Assembly: GCA_013335115.1 (NCBI GenBank)
Contig: JAAXWQ010000001.1
Coordinates: forward strand, 62,001 to 126,000
From: Chlorobiaceae bacterium
GTDB lineage: Bacteria > Bacteroidota > Chlorobiia > Chlorobiales > Chlorobiaceae
DNA: 64,000 nucleotides
Direction of reading: 5' to 3'
Shown here: piece after piece, positions 39,262-48,092 of the stretch
Position numbering within the stretch: the stretch's first letter is position 1
Layout: every line of letters starts with the position of its first letter
Notes under the pieces: model-generated
The model's input: the letters and a program-made list of their open reading frames with translations, nothing else
Told to the model about the DNA's origin: nothing
Database searches by the model: none
Position numbers and translations under genes: made by a program

Positions 39262-40233
39262 ATGGAAACACCTATCAAAATTTTCGCTGGGCGCAGTAAC
39301 CCGGGACTGGCTGAAAAAATCGCCGATTACCTCGGCATGCCCCTCTGCGATGCCAAGGTGGAAAACTTCTCCGACGGTGAGATTTCGGTCAACTATTTCG
39401 AGTCGATCCGCGGCTCCGACCTCTTCATCATCCAGCCAACCAATCCTCCTGCAGACAACCTGATGGAGCTCCTGATCATGATTGACGCCGCCAAGCGTTC
39501 GTCGGCAGCCAGGATCACCGCCGTCATGCCCTACTACGGTTATGCGAGGCAGGACCGGAAGGACAAGCCCCGTGTCGCCATCACGGCAAAGCTCGTCGCC
39601 AACCTCCTGACCCAGGCCGGCGCCGACAGGATCCTAACCATGGACCTGCACGCCCCGCAGATCCAGGGCTTTTTCGACATTCCGTTCGACCACCTCTATT
39701 CGAGCGTGGTCCTGATCGACCATGTCAAAAACATGGACATCGCCGACAACCTGGTCGTCGCCTCGCCTGACGTGGGCGGTGTGAAACTCGCCAGGAAGTT
39801 CGCCGCCGAACTCGGCACCGACCTCGTCATCGTGGACAAGCGACGGCCCAAAGCCAACGTCGCCGAAGTGATGAACATCATCGGTGACGTCAGGGGCCGC
39901 AACGTGCTGCTCGTCGACGACATGATCGACACTGCCGGAACGCTGGTCAATGCCGCCAAGGCCATCAAGGAGGCCGGCGGACTGAAGATCTATGCCGCCG
40001 CGACGCACCCGATCCTTTCGGGTCCCGCAATCGAGCGCATCAACAACTCCGTGCTGGAACGGGTGATCGTCACCGACTCGCTGGTCTCGGACCACGATGA
40101 CTCCCACAAGCTGGAGATCGTCACCATCAGCAACCTCCTGGGCGAAGCCATCAAGAGGATCTACGACGGCGAATCGGTCAGCTACCTGTTCGACAGCAAG
40201 AACATCACGAAAAAGATTACCAATCACCATTAA
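39262..40233 (+). CDS. prs: ribose-phosphate pyrophosphokinase
   Basis: Makes PRPP from ribose 5-phosphate and ATP for nucleotide, His and Trp synthesis. The 323-residue class I enzyme has IKIFAGRSNPGLAEKIA, FSDGEISVNYFESIRG, YYGYARQDRKDKPR (ATP flexible loop), TMDLHAPQIQGFFDIP, VSPDVGGV-like SPDVGGVKLAR and the PRPP loop VLLVDDMIDTAGTLVNA. rplY follows after 38 nt, so the two are probably one operon. Confidence 0.95.
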   Translation: METPIKIFAGRSNPGLAEKIADYLGMPLCDAKVENFSDGEISVNYFESIRGSDLFIIQPTNPPADNLMELLIMIDAAKRSSAARITAVMPYYGYARQDRKDKPRVAITAKLVANLLTQAGADRILTMDLHAPQIQGFFDIPFDHLYSSVVLIDHVKNMDIADNLVVASPDVGGVKLARKFAAELGTDLVIVDKRRPKANVAEVMNIIGDVRGRNVLLVDDMIDTAGTLVNAAKAIKEAGGLKIYAAATHPILSGPAIERINNSVLERVIVTDSLVSDHDDSHKLEIVTISNLLGEAIKRIYDGESVSYLFDSKNITKKITNHH

Positions 40234-40271
40234 TCACAAGAGTCAACAGTCAAAGGAGATAGAGGAATAGT

Positions 40272-40874
40272 ATGGAAACACGAGCATTGTCTGTCAACCT
40301 CCGCGAGGCAAAGAAGAAAGAGGCCGCAAAACTCCGCCGCACCGGCCGGGTTCCCGCAGTCGTCTACCATAAAGGCGAAGAGACCGTCACCATCAGCATC
40401 GAGGAGATGGCACTGAACAAACTGGTCCACTCATCGGAAACGCACATTATCGACCTTCAGTACCCCAACGGGAAAACCACCCGTTCATTCATCAAGGACC
40501 TGCAGTTCGACCCCGTGTCCGACAAGGTCATCCACGTCGATTTCCAGCTTTTCTCTGACGATGAGGTCATCGAGATGGAAGTCCCGACCCACTTCGAAGG
40601 CGAGTGCCCCGGCGTCAAGATCGGCGGCGGCAAACTCCAGGTCAACCTGCACGCCGTGACCCTGAAAGGCAAGCCGGAAGACATGCCCGAACACTTCTCG
40701 ATCGACATCAGCAGCCTCGAACTCGGACATACCCTGCACATCCGCGACCTGGAACTCGGCGCACTGGAAGGCAAGGTCGTCATCCTTGGTGAAGCCGATG
40801 CACCGGTCGTTACAGCCATGGCTCCCAGGAAGGACGCCGAAGCGGCCGCAGCTGAGGCAACTGCCGAAGCCTGA
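40272..40874 (+). CDS. rplY: 50S ribosomal protein L25 (CTC-type, long form)
   Basis: Binds 5S rRNA. The 200-residue long form has the L25 N-terminal domain (RALSVNLREAKKKEAAKLRRTGRVPAVVY, FIKDLQFDPVSDKVIHVDFQ) and the TL5/CTC C-terminal beta domain (VPTHFEGECPGVKIGGGKL), ending in an alanine/glutamate-rich tail. It follows prs and ends at a strong terminator. A Shine-Dalgarno-like AAAGGAG lies upstream of ATG 40272. Confidence 0.94.
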   Translation: METRALSVNLREAKKKEAAKLRRTGRVPAVVYHKGEETVTISIEEMALNKLVHSSETHIIDLQYPNGKTTRSFIKDLQFDPVSDKVIHVDFQLFSDDEVIEMEVPTHFEGECPGVKIGGGKLQVNLHAVTLKGKPEDMPEHFSIDISSLELGHTLHIRDLELGALEGKVVILGEADAPVVTAMAPRKDAEAAAAEATAEA

Positions 40875-40904
40875 TCCCTGTTCCGGCAGCAATGCCGTGC
40901 AACC

Positions 40905-40938
40905 AAAGCTGCCTTTCCCAGGAAAGGCAGCTTTTTTT
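40905..40938 (+). terminator. rho-independent terminator after rplY
   Basis: AAAGCTGCCTTTCC (40905-40918) pairs with GGAAAGGCAGCTTT (40921-40934) and runs into TTTTTTT. It closes the prs-rplY operon. Confidence 0.93.
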
Positions 40939-41024
40939 ATGTCCCGCGGTTTGTTTCCAAGCCGCGCCGATCTCTTTATATTGGAAGTCACGCGTAGCAG
41001 CTACTCCCTTTTGACCGATCCATC

Positions 41025-42512
41025 GTGAAGACACCGAACGAACCGAAAATCACCAAACTCTCCGGCTTTCTGCCGGGACTCGGGCTCCTTGCCGCCGGAA
41101 AAAGGGGGCCGGGACTGTTCTACCTCCTATCGTTCACGGCATTCGCCGCGCTGTTCGCCCTTCGTTTCGACCTCTTTTTGGTCAGCATCCGTTCCCTGGC
41201 CACAGCCATCGCCCTCTTCGCGGTTTCGCCTGACAATTTCCGCCAGGTCTTTACGCAAGAGCTCCTTGAATTCTGGGTCGCCTCCCTCTATATCATTGCC
41301 GTACCGATCCTCCTGGTCGTCTTCTCACGGCGCTCATACCGGAGGGCACTGGCCGAAAATGCGGGGGCTCCGGCAGGCGAACTCAGCCTCTGGCAACTCG
41401 GCATGCGCTCCTTCCGGCGCAACACCATCCCCGTCATGGCCTCGACGGTCATCTTCGTGCTCTATTCGGTCGCCTTCCTGGCCCCCCTCCTCGCCCCGTT
41501 CAGCCCCTTCGACCAGCAGGATTTCCTCGTCACAGCCTACCAGCCACCCCTGACGAGGCTCGACGCCCTCATGCTCGTGCAGAAACGTTCCGGCATGATC
41601 CCCATGAGGACAGGAAGCGACGATGCTTCGCACCTGACCAACGCCCTGATCGGGGATGTGCAGCGCCTGAAGTCCAGGAACCACGTCTACAGCATGAAAT
41701 TCGTCGACAGCTACCGCGTGTCTGGCGATACCATCTACTTCCGCCAGGGCATCAGGGAGCGGAACCTCCCGGTGAGCCAGCTTCGAGACATGGATGGCAA
41801 ATCCTGGACGGGCGGACGGACCGGCTTCGTCGTGCCACGCACCTTCCTCCTCGGCACCGACCAGTATGGGCGCGACATCTTCAGCAGGGTAGTCTACGGC
41901 TCGAGGATCTCGCTCTCCATCGGATTCCTGGTGGTCCTCATCTCGGTTACCCTCGGCACGGTTATCGGCGTATCCTCCGGCTATTTCGGGGGATGGGTGG
42001 ACAACGTCATGATGCGCCTCGTCGATGTGCTGATCGCCTTCCCTGCGCTCTTCCTGATCCTGATCATCATCGCCACCTTCGGCAACTCGATCTACCTGAT
42101 CGTCGTCACCCTCTCTTTCACCGGATGGATGGGCGTTGCTCGCATCGTCAGGGGCCAGGTGCTCTCACTCAAGGAGCAGGAGTTCATCCTTGCGGCCAAA
42201 TCGCTTGGCCTGTCGAACCTGCGAATCATCTTCCGGCACCTGGTGCCCAACGCCCTGACCCCGGTCATCGTCGCGGCGACCCTGAGGATCGGCAGCATCA
42301 TCCTGACCGAGGCCGGGCTCTCCTTCCTCGGGCTCGGCGTCCAGCCCCCGACACCAAGCTGGGGCAACATCATCAACGAAGGTCGGGACAGCCTGTTGAA
42401 CCACTGGTGGATTTCGACCTTTCCCGGCATCGCCATCCTCTCCACGGTAGTCTGCTTCAACCTGATCGGCGACGGCATCCGCGACGCCCTCGACCCAAGG
42501 ATGCGTAACTGA
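41025..42512 (+). CDS. oligopeptide/dipeptide-type ABC permease (DppC-like) with N-terminal extension
   Basis: A 495-residue permease. The C-terminal half is a typical DppC/OppC domain: FLLGTDQYGRDIFSRVVYGSRISL, six-helix core, and the EAA loop AAKSLGLSNLRIIFRHLVPNALTPVIV. The first ~120 residues add two or three membrane helices (GLFYLLSFTAFAALFALRF, ATAIALFAVS, WVASLYIIAVPILLVVF) not found in standard DppC, and a large periplasmic loop (~residues 170-280) precedes the core. It starts at GTG 41025. No DppB, DppD, DppF or binding protein is adjacent, so partners must lie elsewhere. Confidence 0.85.
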   Translation: MKTPNEPKITKLSGFLPGLGLLAAGKRGPGLFYLLSFTAFAALFALRFDLFLVSIRSLATAIALFAVSPDNFRQVFTQELLEFWVASLYIIAVPILLVVFSRRSYRRALAENAGAPAGELSLWQLGMRSFRRNTIPVMASTVIFVLYSVAFLAPLLAPFSPFDQQDFLVTAYQPPLTRLDALMLVQKRSGMIPMRTGSDDASHLTNALIGDVQRLKSRNHVYSMKFVDSYRVSGDTIYFRQGIRERNLPVSQLRDMDGKSWTGGRTGFVVPRTFLLGTDQYGRDIFSRVVYGSRISLSIGFLVVLISVTLGTVIGVSSGYFGGWVDNVMMRLVDVLIAFPALFLILIIIATFGNSIYLIVVTLSFTGWMGVARIVRGQVLSLKEQEFILAAKSLGLSNLRIIFRHLVPNALTPVIVAATLRIGSIILTEAGLSFLGLGVQPPTPSWGNIINEGRDSLLNHWWISTFPGIAILSTVVCFNLIGDGIRDALDPRMRN

Positions 42513-42555
42513 TGACGGCTGCCATGTACCATGAAAGGGAACGGAGGAGGAATCC

Positions 42556-42828
42556 GTGAAAAAGCAGAAGCAGCTCGACCTGCTCGAGGCCGGCATCGCC
42601 GGGCTCGGATTCAGGCTGAGATACGAAAAGGGCAGCTTCATCGGCGGTGACTGTCGGGTCAAGGATAACCGCGTCGTGGTGGTCAACAAGTTCCTGCCCA
42701 TTGAAGGCAAGATTGCCACCATCGCCTCCGTGATCCGCAAGATCAACCCGCCAGGGCTCTCCCCCGAGCTCGCAAAGATCATCGACACCCTCGCCGCCGC
42801 CGGACTGTTCAACAGCCGGGAATCGTAA
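42556..42828 (+). CDS. small protein of unknown function
   Basis: A 90-residue soluble protein, charged N-terminus (MKKQKQLDLLEAGIAGLGFRL) then a short beta-rich part (GGDCRVKDNRVVVVNKFLPIEGK) and a helical C-terminus. I do not recognise it. The start is GTG 42556 with a strong GGAGGAGG Shine-Dalgarno 7 nt upstream, so translation is credible. It lies 43 nt after the DppC-like permease on the same strand and may share its transcript. Confidence 0.65.
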   Translation: MKKQKQLDLLEAGIAGLGFRLRYEKGSFIGGDCRVKDNRVVVVNKFLPIEGKIATIASVIRKINPPGLSPELAKIIDTLAAAGLFNSRES

Positions 42829-42839
42829 TCCCTCACCGC

Positions 42840-45038
42840 TCAGAATCGGGCCTGCACGGTTTTCGAACGAACCATCACCCCTTTGCGGGTCGCTGCATAC
42901 CGGCGCAGCAGTTCCCGCTGTGCGGCCGGCATGAACGATCCGGGAATCAGCAGCACCTTGCCGGGCCTGGACGAATCGAGCCATGCATCGAGCTCTTGGA
43001 ACTGCTTGCCCGTAAACCGGTACATCCAGATCATCGCCACATCGACCCGACCGGCAGGCGTCTCCATCAGGCGCCCCATGCCGGAAACCAGCAGCAGGGA
43101 TCGACGCCGGCTGTCGATCCTGACCACCCGGTCGGTAAGCCTCGTCACGACCGCCGAGTGCAACACCAGCGACCTGTCGCCGGATGCAAGGCAATGGGGC
43201 ACCGGCACAGCCTGCACGACCGTGTCCGGGGAGAACACCCCGACCACGGCCACGGGCCGGGCGAAACCCCAGGCGTCGGCCTGTCGGAGGATCCTCGGCC
43301 AGGTGGTGCGCCTCCGCCCCGCATCGATTACCACGGTCTCGCTGCCCGACGAGAAAAGGATGCCCACGTCCCTGCCGAGATTCACCGTAAGGATCGAGGG
43401 CGGCTTCGGAACCGGCCGCCATACCTCGCGCCAGAGGAGAAGGTTCGCCCCCACGAGCAGCGCGACCAGTGCTTGCCCCCATGACCGGCGACCCATGAAC
43501 AGCATCAGTGCCGCAAGCGTCGCGTACAACACGGCTACCTCGAGCAGGTCGGGGCGCAATTCGAGGCTTGCCATGGGCATCTGGCTGAAAAGTATCGTGA
43601 AAAAGAGCGTCAGCTTTGCAAATGCCCATGAACTCAGGGCAAAAAGCGATGCCGGCCATGCCGCCACGCCGTGGAACGCAAAAAGGGGCAGGGCCGAATA
43701 CATCGCAAGGTTTGAAAAGAAGACTACCGGAAGGTTCGCCACGATGCCCGAAACGGAAAAGGTGCCAAAGAAGAAGGCGATCACCGGCCCGACACCCGCC
43801 ATGGCCGCAATGCCCACGCAAAAAGCGCTCCACGCCAGGCCCAACAAGTGGCGGGCAATCCGCCCGCCTGAAGGAACCAGGGCCGACAACGGCGGATGGA
43901 GGGTGAGAATGCCGAGCACCGCACCGTTGGTCATGAGGAATCCTGCATTGAACAGGTCGAATGGATCGAACAGGAGTATCAGGAGGTCCGACACCGCCAG
44001 GGAGTTCACGGCAAAGGTTTTCCTTCCCAGCACCCCTCCCCCGATCATGACGGCCGACATGATGGCCGCACGCCTGATCGACGGAGCGTTGCCGGTCACG
44101 AAACAGTACACGGCGAGAACCGTCACGAACAGCACGAAGGCGACCCACCTGCCAACGGTCGTCACGTTGAGGCGCTGGAGGAAAAGGTTGACCGCCAGGG
44201 CCAGGAGGGCGACATGCAGCCCCGACACCGCGATGACATGCGCCGTTCCGGTTCGCCTGAAAGCCTCGCCCAGCTCTTCGGGCAGCAACTCCTGCTCACC
44301 GAGGATCATCCCCTTGACGAACTGCTGCTCACGCCCTTGCGGGAAGCGGGAGTCGATGCTTCCTGCGAGATACCGCCTTGCCGGGTTGACTACCGCACCG
44401 AAGATGCCGCCCGCCTTGCCGGCAGCCTCCCTGAGGAGGCACCAGGGCCCTGAGCAGAACATCTGCACGTGGAGCTGGCGGTATCGGGAATGACGCCGCA
44501 TATCATACTCGCCGAGGTTCGACGCCGGAGCGATCAGCCCGGGGCGCCCTTTGACCCGGACGAACTCCCCTTCTTCGACCTTGAGCCCGTTCCCTGCCGG
44601 CAATTTCACGAAAACCTGCACCCGGTCGTCGACCACCACGCGCCTGCCGGCATGGAACACCTCCCGCACACGGAGCCGGAATCCCAGGCCGCCATGGGCG
44701 GACTCCGGCCGCCCCTCGACCTCGCCGGACAGGATCGCATCCTTCCCGACCCAGGAGATCAGCGAAGGGGAGGGAACGAACGCGAAGCGGCTGGATGCAT
44801 ACAGGGCGAATGCCGAGGTGACGACGACGAGGTAGGGCAGGACAAGCTGAACGGGGACCCCGGCCGGGGGGCGACGAAATCGCTCCCCGAGGAGCAAACC
44901 GATGAGCGTGAGGACGGCCATGCAAAAAAGTACGAGCCAAGCCACGGGCGTGACCTGCAAAGCGGCGGCAAGGAGGATACCGACGACGGCGCAGCCGAGC
45001 AGGCGCACCGCAGGCAGGAAAGAAAGGAAATTCCGCAT
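42840..45038 (-). CDS. comEC: ComEC/Rec2-family DNA-uptake channel
   Basis: A 732-residue inner-membrane protein with an OB-like N-terminal part, about 8-10 helices and the competence signature GTAHVIAVSGLHVALLALAVN, then RRAAIMSAVMIGGG and NSLAVSDLLILLFDP. In competent bacteria ComEC passes single-stranded DNA into the cytosol. The C-terminal domain (VIDAGRRRTTWPRIL...) resembles the metallo-beta-lactamase fold but lacks HxHxDH, so nuclease activity is doubtful. It converges on the 90-residue gene. Uptake by this organism is inferred. Confidence 0.88.
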   Translation of the reverse strand: MRNFLSFLPAVRLLGCAVVGILLAAALQVTPVAWLVLFCMAVLTLIGLLLGERFRRPPAGVPVQLVLPYLVVVTSAFALYASSRFAFVPSPSLISWVGKDAILSGEVEGRPESAHGGLGFRLRVREVFHAGRRVVVDDRVQVFVKLPAGNGLKVEEGEFVRVKGRPGLIAPASNLGEYDMRRHSRYRQLHVQMFCSGPWCLLREAAGKAGGIFGAVVNPARRYLAGSIDSRFPQGREQQFVKGMILGEQELLPEELGEAFRRTGTAHVIAVSGLHVALLALAVNLFLQRLNVTTVGRWVAFVLFVTVLAVYCFVTGNAPSIRRAAIMSAVMIGGGVLGRKTFAVNSLAVSDLLILLFDPFDLFNAGFLMTNGAVLGILTLHPPLSALVPSGGRIARHLLGLAWSAFCVGIAAMAGVGPVIAFFFGTFSVSGIVANLPVVFFSNLAMYSALPLFAFHGVAAWPASLFALSSWAFAKLTLFFTILFSQMPMASLELRPDLLEVAVLYATLAALMLFMGRRSWGQALVALLVGANLLLWREVWRPVPKPPSILTVNLGRDVGILFSSGSETVVIDAGRRRTTWPRILRQADAWGFARPVAVVGVFSPDTVVQAVPVPHCLASGDRSLVLHSAVVTRLTDRVVRIDSRRRSLLLVSGMGRLMETPAGRVDVAMIWMYRFTGKQFQELDAWLDSSRPGKVLLIPGSFMPAAQRELLRRYAATRKGVMVRSKTVQARF

Positions 45039-45150
45039 GTCGGGGGAACCGCGGTTAGTCCCGTTGAATTCCTTAAATTAGTCAGCTCGTTGTTTAGGGC
45101 ACCTTTAGTATATTCATTTTTTTTATCACCTCCATTAACCACAGAGACGA

Positions 45151-46020
45151 ATGCTGGTCAAAGAGATTCTCGAATCGAGCACCGAGCCGATCTTCAGCTT
45201 TGAATTCTTCCCTCCGAAAAAGCAGGAGGACTGGGACAATCTCTTTGCAACCATCACGAACCTCTCCCCGCTCGACCCCTCATACGTCAGTGTCACTTAC
45301 GGCGCTGGTGGCTCAACCAGGGAACGCACGCACAACCTGGTCACCAGGATCCAGAAGGAGACCGGGCTGACGGTCGTGTCGCACCTGACCTGCATCTGTT
45401 CGGGCGAGGATGAGATCGGTTCGATCCTCGAACTCTACCGGGAACACGGCATCGTCAACGTGCTGGCCCTGCGCGGCGACAAGCCGGCAGACGTCGCGAC
45501 GATCGAGGAGGCCATCAAGGACTTCCCGCACGCCATCGACCTGGTGAGGTTCATCAAGGCGAACTTCCCCGAGATGGGCGTCGGCGTTGCCGGCTTCCCG
45601 GAAGGCCACCCGGAGACCCCGAACCGCATGAAGGAGCTGGAGTACCTTAAGGAGAAGGTCGATGCCGGCGCCGACTACATCGTCACCCAGCTGTTCTTCG
45701 ACAACCGCGACTATTTCGATTACGTGGAGCGTTGCCGGATCTCAGGCATCAACGTCCCGATCATCCCGGGCATCATGCCGATCACCACGAAAAAAGGGAT
45801 GATCCGAATGTCCGAACTGGCGCTCGGGGCACGCATCCCCGCCCGACTCCTCAGCAAGGTGCTCGAGGCTGACGACGACCGTGCAGTAGCCGAAATCGGC
45901 ATCGAGTGGGCCACCAGCCAGGTCCAGGAGCTCATCGACAACCACGTCAGGGGCATCCACTTCTACACCCTCAACCTCGCCGAAGCCACCCTGAAGATCT
46001 TTCGGAACATCCGGAAGTAG
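45151..46020 (+). CDS. metF: 5,10-methylenetetrahydrofolate reductase
   Basis: Reduces methylene-THF to methyl-THF for methionine synthesis. The 289-residue TIM barrel binds FAD; signatures are FSFEFFPPKKQEDWDNL (catalytic Glu), VSVTYGAGGSTRERT, HLTCICSGEDEI, NVLALRGDKPAD and DAGADYIVTQLFFDNRDYFDYV. It stands alone, followed by a ~140-bp inverted repeat. Confidence 0.95.
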   Translation: MLVKEILESSTEPIFSFEFFPPKKQEDWDNLFATITNLSPLDPSYVSVTYGAGGSTRERTHNLVTRIQKETGLTVVSHLTCICSGEDEIGSILELYREHGIVNVLALRGDKPADVATIEEAIKDFPHAIDLVRFIKANFPEMGVGVAGFPEGHPETPNRMKELEYLKEKVDAGADYIVTQLFFDNRDYFDYVERCRISGINVPIIPGIMPITTKKGMIRMSELALGARIPARLLSKVLEADDDRAVAEIGIEWATSQVQELIDNHVRGIHFYTLNLAEATLKIFRNIRK

Positions 46021-46089
46021 GAAAGAAGAGAAGGACTGCGAGGACATCAGGGACTGCAAGGAAAAGAGCAAGGCAAACACCACGAGAGC

Positions 46090-46230
46090 AAAAGCCTTCG
46101 CTAACCGTTGTGAGCGGCCCGAGAGCAAGGCGGACGGAACGCAGAAACCGGAGCGTACTGAAGTACGTGAGGATTTCGAGTACCGCCCAACGCCGCTATC
46201 GGACCGCGCAACAGGTTAGCGAAGGCTTTT
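46090..46230. repeat. ~140-bp imperfect inverted repeat with 17-bp perfect ends
   Basis: AAAAGCCTTCGCTAACC (46090-46106) is repeated in inverted form at 46214-46230. Inside, further pairing is visible (GCGGCCCGA against TCGGACCGC) and a central hairpin CGTACTGAAGTACG. The right end overlaps the lysA stop codon. It may terminate both metF and lysA transcripts, or be a small dispersed repeat element. The preceding 46021-46089 is purine-rich and holds no gene. Confidence 0.75.
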
Positions 46231-47479
46231 ACACCTCGTTCTGCACGAGCTGCTCATAGCTCTCGCGCCGGCGCATGAGCACCGCCTCGCTGCCGTCGAC
46301 CATCACCTCTGCCGGGCGGAGGCGCCCGTTGTAGTTGCTGCCCATCACGGAAGCATAGGCGCCCGATGAAAGCACGGCGAGCAGGTCGCCCTCCCCGGCA
46401 TTGTCGATCACGCGCTGACGGGCGAAAAAGTCACTCGATTCGCAGATCGGGCCGACGACATCGGCCACGACGCTGTCATCATGAAGCCTGACCGAGAGCA
46501 CCTCGTGGTGCGACTGGTAGAGTGCAGGGCGGATCAGCTCGGTCATGCCGGCATCGACGATGAAGAACTCCTTTCCGGCATGGTTCCGCTTCCTGTAGAG
46601 CACCCTGGTCAGCAGGACCGACGAATTTGCCGTGATGAAACGCCCGGGTTCGAAGATGACCGTGACGCCAAGGCCTTCGAGCATCGGCACCAGTTTCTCG
46701 GCGAAGCGCGCGATCGGGGTTGCCGGCTTCTGGGGATCGTAGGTCACCGGAAACCCGCCGCCGATGTCGAACCACTTGATGTCGAAGCCCAGCAACCTGG
46801 ACGTCGCGAGCACGTCGAGCAGTTTCTGCGTCGCTGCGACATAATACTCCGGATCGAAGATCTGCGAACCGATATGCATGTCAAGCCCCTGCAACGAAAG
46901 GTGCGGCAAGGTCCTGAACAGGCCGAACACCTCGCCAAGTTCAGCCTCGTCGATACCGAACTTCTCCTTGCTGTCGCCAGTGGTGATGTAGGGATGCGTT
47001 TCGGCCGTGACGTTCGGGTTGATCCTGATGGCCACGGAGGCCACCTTGCCGAGGCGGCCGGCGACACGGTCGATGGCCTTGAGCTCCGAGACCGATTCGG
47101 CTTTCAGCATCAGCACCCCGGTAACGAGCCCGTATTCGATCTCCTGCTCGGACTTGCCGACACCGGCCATGATGATGCGGTCCGGCGAAACGCCGGCCCT
47201 GAGGGCCCGGTAGAGTTCGCCGCCGGAATTGACGTCACAGCCGCAACCCTCGGCGGCCAGGGTCCTGATGACCGAGAGGTTGAAATTGGCCTTGACCGAA
47301 TAGCAGGTAAAATGGGGTAACGTCGAGAAAGCGGCCTCGAAATCCCTGAACTGGCCGACCAGGCTCTGGCGGCTGGTCACATAGAGGGGGGTACCGAACC
47401 GGTCGGCAAGCGTAGCAAGCGCCACGGACTCGCAGCGGAGTGCGCCGTCGGCATAAGAGAAGAGGTGACTGTCCAGCAC
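46229..47479 (-). CDS. lysA: diaminopimelate decarboxylase
   Basis: Last step of lysine synthesis: decarboxylates meso-diaminopimelate with PLP. About 416 residues: PLP-Lys segment CYSVKANFNLSVI, the DVNSGGELYRAL loop, HIGSQI, DIGGGFPVTY, the phosphate loop EPGRFI and the substrate CESSDFF near the C-terminus. I chose GTG 47479 (VLDSHLFSY) where the family N-terminus begins; the frame is open to 47626, so a longer start such as ATG 47545 is possible. The last stop base overlaps an inverted repeat. Confidence 0.93.
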   Translation of the reverse strand: MLDSHLFSYADGALRCESVALATLADRFGTPLYVTSRQSLVGQFRDFEAAFSTLPHFTCYSVKANFNLSVIRTLAAEGCGCDVNSGGELYRALRAGVSPDRIIMAGVGKSEQEIEYGLVTGVLMLKAESVSELKAIDRVAGRLGKVASVAIRINPNVTAETHPYITTGDSKEKFGIDEAELGEVFGLFRTLPHLSLQGLDMHIGSQIFDPEYYVAATQKLLDVLATSRLLGFDIKWFDIGGGFPVTYDPQKPATPIARFAEKLVPMLEGLGVTVIFEPGRFITANSSVLLTRVLYRKRNHAGKEFFIVDAGMTELIRPALYQSHHEVLSVRLHDDSVVADVVGPICESSDFFARQRVIDNAGEGDLLAVLSSGAYASVMGSNYNGRLRPAEVMVDGSEAVLMRRRESYEQLVQNEV

Positions 47480-47551
47480 TGCGGAAATATTATGGTGTTG
47501 GTGGAAAGACTCAATAATAGCGTTTCTCGACAAAACAAAAAACATCCACGC

Positions 47552-47580
47552 TTGCATAATCAGGAGGCAGGTTGTATATT
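47552..47580 (+). promoter_or_regulatory. candidate promoter of rpmG
   Basis: TTGCAT (47552-47557) and TATATT (47575-47580) are separated by 17 nt, 39 nt upstream of the rpmG start. The -10 is good, the -35 weak. Confidence 0.45.
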
Positions 47581-47619
47581 CGTTGCTCATTACAACATAA
47601 CAATCGACAGACCTTACAG

Positions 47620-47802
47620 ATGGCAAAGGGAAAAGAGAACAGGATCGTTATCACGCTCGAGTGCACCGAGGCGAAAAAGGAAGGCAAGACGGTTTCGAGG
47701 TACACCACGACCAAAAACAAGAAGAACACGACGGAACGCCTTATCCTCAAGAAGTACAATCCGAACCTGAAAAGGCATACCGAGCACAAAGAGATCAAGT
47801 GA
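47620..47802 (+). CDS. rpmG: 50S ribosomal protein L33
   Basis: A 60-residue ribosomal protein with the family pattern [39 protein letters not shown]. It has the single Cys (LECTE) and lacks the CxxC pairs of the zinc-binding form, so this is the zinc-independent type. Start ATG 47620; AAGGGAAAAG follows. A tRNA-Leu gene lies 55 nt downstream. Confidence 0.94.
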   Translation: MAKGKENRIVITLECTEAKKEGKTVSRYTTTKNKKNTTERLILKKYNPNLKRHTEHKEIK

Positions 47803-47815
47803 TTAGCATAAGAGC

Positions 47816-47849
47816 AAAAAAGGGCTTATCTTGAACCCGGACCTTTTTT
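47816..47849 (+). terminator. possible terminator between rpmG and tRNA-Leu
   Basis: AAAAAAGG (47816-47823) pairs with CCTTTTTT (47842-47849), with a short inner GGG/CCC pairing and a T-run. The stem is mostly A-T, so it may be weak, and it sits 9 nt ahead of the tRNA. Confidence 0.4.
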
Positions 47850-47857
47850 GACTGATT

Positions 47858-47942
47858 GCCCGAATGGCGGAACTGGTAGACGCACTCGTTTCAGGGACGA
47901 GCGCCGAGAGGTGTAGGAGTTCGAATCTCCTTTCGGGCACCA
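47858..47942 (+). tRNA. tRNA-Leu (anticodon CAG)
   Basis: An 85-nt class II tRNA with acceptor GCCCGAA/TTCGGGC, anticodon stem-loop CTCGT TTCAGGG ACGAG (anticodon CAG), a long variable arm GCGCCGAGAGGTGT, T-loop GTTCGAATC and encoded CCA at 47940-47942. Confidence 0.95.
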
Positions 47943-48032
47943 ACAAGCTGCTACAGAGACATGTACAACAGCATGCCACTTGATCGAAAATCAACCATCG
48001 TTTGTTCAGATAGCAGGTTTTGCATACAGGTT

Positions 48033-48061
48033 AAGCACCTTCCATGGAGGTGCTTTTTTTT
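48033..48061 (+). terminator. terminator after tRNA-Leu
   Basis: AAGCACCT (48033-48040) pairs with AGGTGCTT (48048-48055) around TCCATGG, followed by eight T. Confidence 0.85.
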
Positions 48062-48092
48062 CTTCTTCTCCAATATCTAAACCGACGCAGTA

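Noticed and set aside
42457-44493. Long open frames in other frames over comEC (563 codons minus, 536 codons plus)
   Set aside because: Both lie wholly over or alongside comEC, are arginine- and proline-rich, and show no domain; they are shadow frames.
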